Shown: positions 51,901 to 58,400 of the stretch, one piece after another
Numbering within the stretch: the first letter of the stretch is position 1
Layout of the letters: each line of letters begins with the position of its first letter
DNA from: Diadema setosum
Lineage: Eukaryota > Echinodermata > Echinoidea > Diadematoida > Diadematidae
NCBI GenBank assembly: GCA_033980235.1
Contig: CM067062.1
Span: 4,546,696-4,610,695 of the forward strand
Direction: 5' to 3'
DNA: 64,000 nucleotides
The notes under the pieces: model-generated
The model's input: the letters and a program-made list of their open reading frames with translations, nothing else
Database searches by the model: none
Told to the model about the DNA's origin: nothing
Translations under genes and position numbers: made by a program

Positions 51901-54900
51901 CACCCATCCATACAGATTCATAGACATTTATCTGACACTACCCCATGAATATGTCCAGTTTTACATATAGTTAGAATCTTGAGTTGATTCTATACACTTT
52001 TAGTTTTTACTTTTTTTTCATGTATGTTACATGTCACATGCATTTTTTAAAGTATAGATTTCCCTGATGGCATGCTAACTAATCAATATTGTTGAATATT
52101 AACACAAGAATAGATGCTTATTCGCATGTGATATGCATGATTTGATAGATGGGTAAGCTGCTGCTGTATACTTTCCAGCTGATTATACTCTACCATACAC
52201 TGTATTTCATTTTATCCCCAGAATAAAGGGGGATAGACTGATGTGTGCATTTCATAGCTCACTGACCTGTGGTAGTGTTCTTTCTGACTTGTGAAGTAGA
52301 ACAAAGGCACAAAATGCCAAATTTCTGTTATGTCCAAATTACAAAGTGCTGTCATTTCTTTCTTTCTTTTTTTTTTTTTCAATCAAGTGCTATACTGCTG
52401 TGTGAAAAAAAAAAAGAAGGTGAAATCAAACTGGGTCAAAAGGTCACTGTCACTTTTTCTTCATCCATGCACTCTGCTTCTTGCATGATGCGATTTGCAA
52501 AGAGGAAATTTGTCATCCTGCGTAATAAGACATCATTGTTGCATGCTACACCTTATGTAGGACAATGTGCCTTTTGATCATGACATTGTGATACTGCAGT
52601 GGAGCAGGGCCGGTGAATTTGCCAGTGCACAGAAACCACTGCACAATGATTTGCTAGAAGCAGAAAAACTAATGCTCCGTTGTGCATTTGCCAGAAGGCA
52701 TTTACAGGGCCGAACTCCTTTATCCAAACTGAAGCTCTTGGTCTGTGCTCAAGGCCCTGTTGCTATCCGCTTTGACATTTCACTTTCATTGTGATATTGA
52801 CATTGCAATGCTTAGAAACTGCCGAAATTACAGACTGTTTAAGAGGACATTTGTTAGTCCACCCCTGTTAGCCATTTGCACAACATATGCAGTTGATTGT
52901 ACCCAAAAACTGCTAATTTCAAGATATCAATTTTGGTCTGTCATCATAAGTGATTGATGCAATAGATCACATAAATAGATACTTGATAATGCCACAGGCA
53001 TGGTCAAAGGCACATTGAGCTGCCTACCACAGAATATTGTACATGTATTTAATTTCTTTTGTTAAAGTCCATCTGAGTTGAGCTTTGTTGGACAGAATTG
53101 TATTGGGACTGTGTCTCCCATTTTGCAGTGACTGCATGGACATATTTTTTGTGGGATGCATATCATACTAAAGATCTAAGTTTTAGATTTGATTCCTAGT
53201 CTTCATCAAAATGTACTTCCATTTATTTGCCTTTATTCTGAAAAGGTACAATAATTTATCTAAAAGGTGAGAAAATGGGTCTCTACCAGTATTTATTATC
53301 AAACTTTTAACATCACCAAAATCCTGGTATGCTGATAATAGTGTGAAACTAATTACAGCATTCACAGGAAAGCCTTTGCCAGTGTGATTTTGTTAGAAGT
53401 CTGTCCGTGCAGCGAGCAAGATGAAAGACGCAGGCTTACAAATCAGAAATATTTCATCTGTGAAATGCGTCATCAGCATGTCGTGGCATAAATGTGATTA
53501 TTGCAATTTTCTGTACTTCATCGCAAGTTTTCCATTTTGATGTTGTGATTGTGATGGTGGTTTGTAATTTACCTGCATGCTATTTTTGTTTATTCATGCT
53601 TTCATTTATAGTTTTGCATGTACATTTGCCCATATTTTACATGCATGATTTTGATTATATCCATCAAAAAAAAAAAAAGTTATTTGTTTGCATGCATGGT
53701 ACATACCTTTCTGTTTATCTCCGCATGCTTGCATGTCAATGTCGAGTTTTGTAGATAGCGTAAGTACACTTGGCGTACAAGGACGTAGACAGCATGCTGT
53801 AGTAAATATCCCACAGAGCATGTCTATACTACATTGCATGTTAACACCATGTTATATGACTGTCATCTAACTGCCGTTATTTGATGTTGTTGATGCTCAA
53901 ATGTGTATTTGTGTGTGAGTGTGTGTGTTGTATGTGTATGGAGCTTTGTTCTATATGTTATATGTGAGAAATTCTGCCGATGTCAATGTTTTGGGGTCAT
54001 CTGGGTATTTCCACTCCCTCCATAGAGTATGCATGTATTTTAACACATCATATCCCACAATTAGTGAAGCAAGTTTTCCTAACCAAAACATTTCATGTAG
54101 TCTGTGGTGAAGAAAGATTAGGATGAAACTCCTGCTTATTAACTGCCTTATATTAAATTTACAAATGTGTGGCAAAAAAGAAAAAAAGAAAAAAGAAAAA
54201 AGCCAAACTAAAAGAAATAACTTCTTTTGAATAGGGAGACATTCCATTGATTTGACAAAATTTACTCCTGTTTCAATAACTTCACATCTTCTCAAGACTT
54301 ATCTTTCCCTCATCTGCTGTCATAGTCCTCCTTTCTGTTCCACTTCTCTCGGTCCTACTTTAAAAGTGTCATCCTGTCCAAATTCTTTATCTTGCCTCCT
54401 TTCACTAATTCTGTGTTTCTTCGTGTCATCTTTTGCAGATTGTATGTCCATGTGTCCCGTCTGTGTGTGGATGTATAGATATGATACCAATTTTTGTTTG
54501 TTTTGTGTTCACTATACCCTTATTATAATTGATTGAATGTAACTTGTTATGAATAGGGCCAAGTCCCCATTGTCGTGGTAACCCAGAATTCAACATCATT
54601 GATTTGACTGTGAATGTGAGTGATAGAGAAGCAATGTCATGGAAGTTGATAGATTAATACTGTGTTCTCACTGTTAAACAGCTGTTTGATACACATTTCT
54701 CCCACTCATCAGGCTCTGCAGAATGTGTGTTACACCTTTGTCGTTTCTTTTGCTGTTATCCAACTAACTCCATAACCTTTCACTCTGCAGCTAACTCTAC
54801 ACCATCAGCAGGCTACGTTTCACTGCCAATCAAAAATGTACTAATGCCGTTAAATGATGTGTTAGACACACCATACTAATATGCAATGAGTGTTACATCG

Positions 54901-55421
54901 CTAATGACATTTCTTCAGTGCAGGTGGCTACCAAATAAAACGCTCACGTCATGTCCTGTTGTATGTGGGATGGTGACGGTATAACTCCACACCATGTGAT
55001 TGCTATAAAGTGCACTTTCAACAACCAGTCAATTATGTACTGTATGTTTTGATACTTGGAGAGCACATAAACAATGAGTGTATCCTTTACCAGTCATTTA
55101 ACAACTTTGTGGGGCTCATATAATGCTTGCCATTGTACCAAGAAGTATCAATGAAATGGTCTTGAAATTCATGATATAGTGCATATATGTGTACTTTTCA
55201 GAAAAGAAAAAGTAATGGAAGCCATAAAGTAGCCTAACCATAACATGCTTAAAGCATTTATGTATTAGATTTGCTGTTTCAACAAACATGTGTGAGTTTG
55301 GGTTTGTTTGTTTATTTACATTGTTTTTTATTGTAGAATTTGGATTTTTAGAAATGAAATGATTCTGACAATATTCTAGTGATTTTTACTCTTTTTTTTA
55401 ATGTGTGTATCATTTTTTTTA

Positions 55422-55477
<56 letters not shown>

Positions 55478-58400
55478 TTTTTTTGTGGGGGGGGGGGAGG
55501 TGGGGAAGATTTCATTATCAACTTGCAGGATGAGTTAAGTGAAATTGAGCTAACTGACATTGTTTTTGTGTTCTCTATGCAAAAAAAAAAAATATATATA
55601 TATATATATATAATGTTTTCCCCCAGTAAATAAAATTGAGCAAAGAAGCCTAGAACACTCATCTTGGTCACCTTTTCATAAGGGATTGATTATTACTGTG
55701 CCAGCATGTCATACTGCACTGGGATATTAGTGTGATACACAGCACTTTCTTCATTTTGTTCCATTTCTTTTGCTTGCTGTGTCCTTTTCCCCCTTCTTTT
55801 TGGCTATTGATTGATATAGGATAGAGAGCACACATGGTTGAGTAGAGTGACTGCCTTTGAATCATGGAAACCAAGTGGGGAGCCTAATAGTGTTTGAGTA
55901 AAACTCTGACCAGCGTTTGGCTGTTTGGAGTTTGGACGTGTGTGTAATTCTTTGCCTTACCCACTCTAAACTGCACCCACTGACTTTGCTATAGCATTCT
56001 TAACGATTGCCAGGGGACGGCCAGACATGCAGTGAATGTTGGAGGAATTCTGACAGCTTTGTGTCTGTGTGTCTGCCAGCCGTGCATTGAACTCAAATCG
56101 TGCTTGTCATTTATTACATATTTTGACTAAATCTGACTGGAGTCACCACGTAGCATAACATAGAGAGTGTTCACCCCTTAATATCTCATCCGCTAATACC
56201 TTTTCAAGCAATCATTTGCCATAAAGTGATAACTTCATGCAACTCTTGTCTATGCCTGCCCCCCTAGAACACAAAAATGTGCATGTTTTAATGAAAATAA
56301 CAGCAACAGAAAGGACTAGATTCATTTATAGGATGCACAATATTTATTGGCATGAACGTTAGTTTGCATAAATTCAGGCTACATGGATTTGAAATACAGT
56401 CAACCTCGCGTAAGTCGACATAATCGGGACTGAGCAAAACGCGTCGACTTACGCGTAAGTCAACATTTTGTCGACTTATAAATGAAAACTAATTTCCCCT
56501 GTACAGAGTAAGATTTGGATCACGATGTGGATCGCTACCCAAATCTTACTCCTTTTGCCGCCAAAACATGCCTACTGACATCAGCAACAATAATGTTTTA
56601 GTTCATGCATAAATCTAAAATAAGGCTAGTAACGACAACGCACAATTCCCAAATCTCTAGAGAGATTTTGAGAGAGCGGGATCGGAAACCTAGACCCGTT
56701 TCCAGACACTTTACGTTTTAAACTTGAATTGAAATATCAAACGCAAATTCCCCAAAATTGCATTAAACTTTGCGATTTAAATTCAAGTGCGTTGCTGCGA
56801 AGATATGCGTGTGATTTGGCATGATTCTGTCAAGATAATTTTTCAATGCCGACTGAGTTGAAATATGTGTGATTTTCTTTCCCTAAATTGCCATATTTGT
56901 TCTGTTTAAATTTGTATTGCAATACTCGGAAAATGAATTGTTCTCGCGCTCCGATTCGTAACATTACCGCTCTGTACAGCGCGGGCCCGTTTGAAATAAA
57001 AAGAAGAAAAGGTTGTTTGAAAACGACATCTTTCGAACTACTACAACCTTCGTAAAAACAAACCTCTTTCCATTGTCGGACTAATTTAACTTTGGACTGA
57101 GATTTAAACCTTCGGCAGAGCGAACTTTAACAATAATTCGTTGTCATTTTTTCATTGACATTTTGTGAAGCAGCATGCGTTTCGGCAGTTTGAAACGTGC
57201 GATGTCTTTTCCCTGCAAGTGCAGACTAAGTTCGGTCACGGCGAAAGTTCCGTTACGAAATAAAAAATAATGCGAGCCTTTTCAACCATAACGCACTTCC
57301 GTAAATTTTTATGCGTTTAAACGCAGTTTCTAGTTTCGGACAAAACCTGCAAGTCTTTTCTGCAACGCTTTTGCTTTTTAAATATAGCGTTGCTTGTGAT
57401 TAGACGGACTTGCATTTGATTTTTAGAGTTGCGTTTAAACGCAATTGAGTTTAAATTTCATACAATTTTCTAGTTTCGTATGATTATCAAACGCAAGTCT
57501 TTTCAGCGTTCCGTGTGATTTGATGGACTTGCATTTGATTTTCAGAATTGCGTTTAATTTTTTATTTTGCTTACGAAATGAAAAATAATGCAAGTCTTTT
57601 AAACAATAACACACTTCCGCAGATGTTTAGAGATGCATTTAAACGCAGTTTCTTATAGTTTCGTGCAAAAACCGCAAGTCTTTTCTGCAACGATCTTGCG
57701 TTTAAATACAGGGTTATGTGTGATTTGATGGACTTGCATTTGATTTTTAGAGTTGCGTTTAAACGCAATTGAGTTTTAAAAAAGTTCCCTACAATTTTCT
57801 AGTTTCGTATGATTATCAAACACAAGTCTTTTCAGCGTTCCATGTGATTTGATGGACTTGCATTTGATTTTCAGAGTTGCGTTTTGATTTCTTATTTTGC
57901 TTACGAAAAAAAAAATAACGCAAGTCTTTTAAACAATAACACAACTCCGTAGATGTTTAGAGATGCGTTTAAATGCAGGTTCTTATAGTTTCGTACAAAA
58001 ACCGCAAGTTTTCTCCGCACCGTTCTTGCGTTTAAATACAGCGTTATGTGTGATTTGATGGACTTGCATTTGATTTTTAGAGTTGCGTTTAAACGCAATT
58101 GAGTTTAAAAAAAAAGTTCCCTACAATTTTCTAGTTTCGTATGATTATCAAACGCAAGTCTTTTCAGCTTTCTGTGTGATTTGATGGACTTGCATTGGAT
58201 TTTCAGAGTTGCGTTTAATTTCTGATTTTGCTTACGAAATAAAAAAAGTAATGCAAGTCTTTTCAACAATAACGCACTTCCGTAGATGTGTAGAGATGTT
58301 TTTAAATGCAGTTTCTAGTTTCGTACAAAACCGCAAGTCTTCTCTGCAACGCTCTTGCGTTTAAATACATCGTTGTGTGTGATTTGATGGACTTGCATTT

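Noticed and set aside
55805..55900. tRNA-derived SINE head (TGGTTGAGTAGAGTGACTGC region)
   Set aside because: The A-box-like part is suggestive, but no convincing B box or tail is present, so it is too degenerate to annotate.
57571..58098. Two similar 65-aa minus-strand frames that look like paralogous small proteins
   Set aside because: They are translations of successive 330-bp satellite units inside a transposon, with no start context or independent support.
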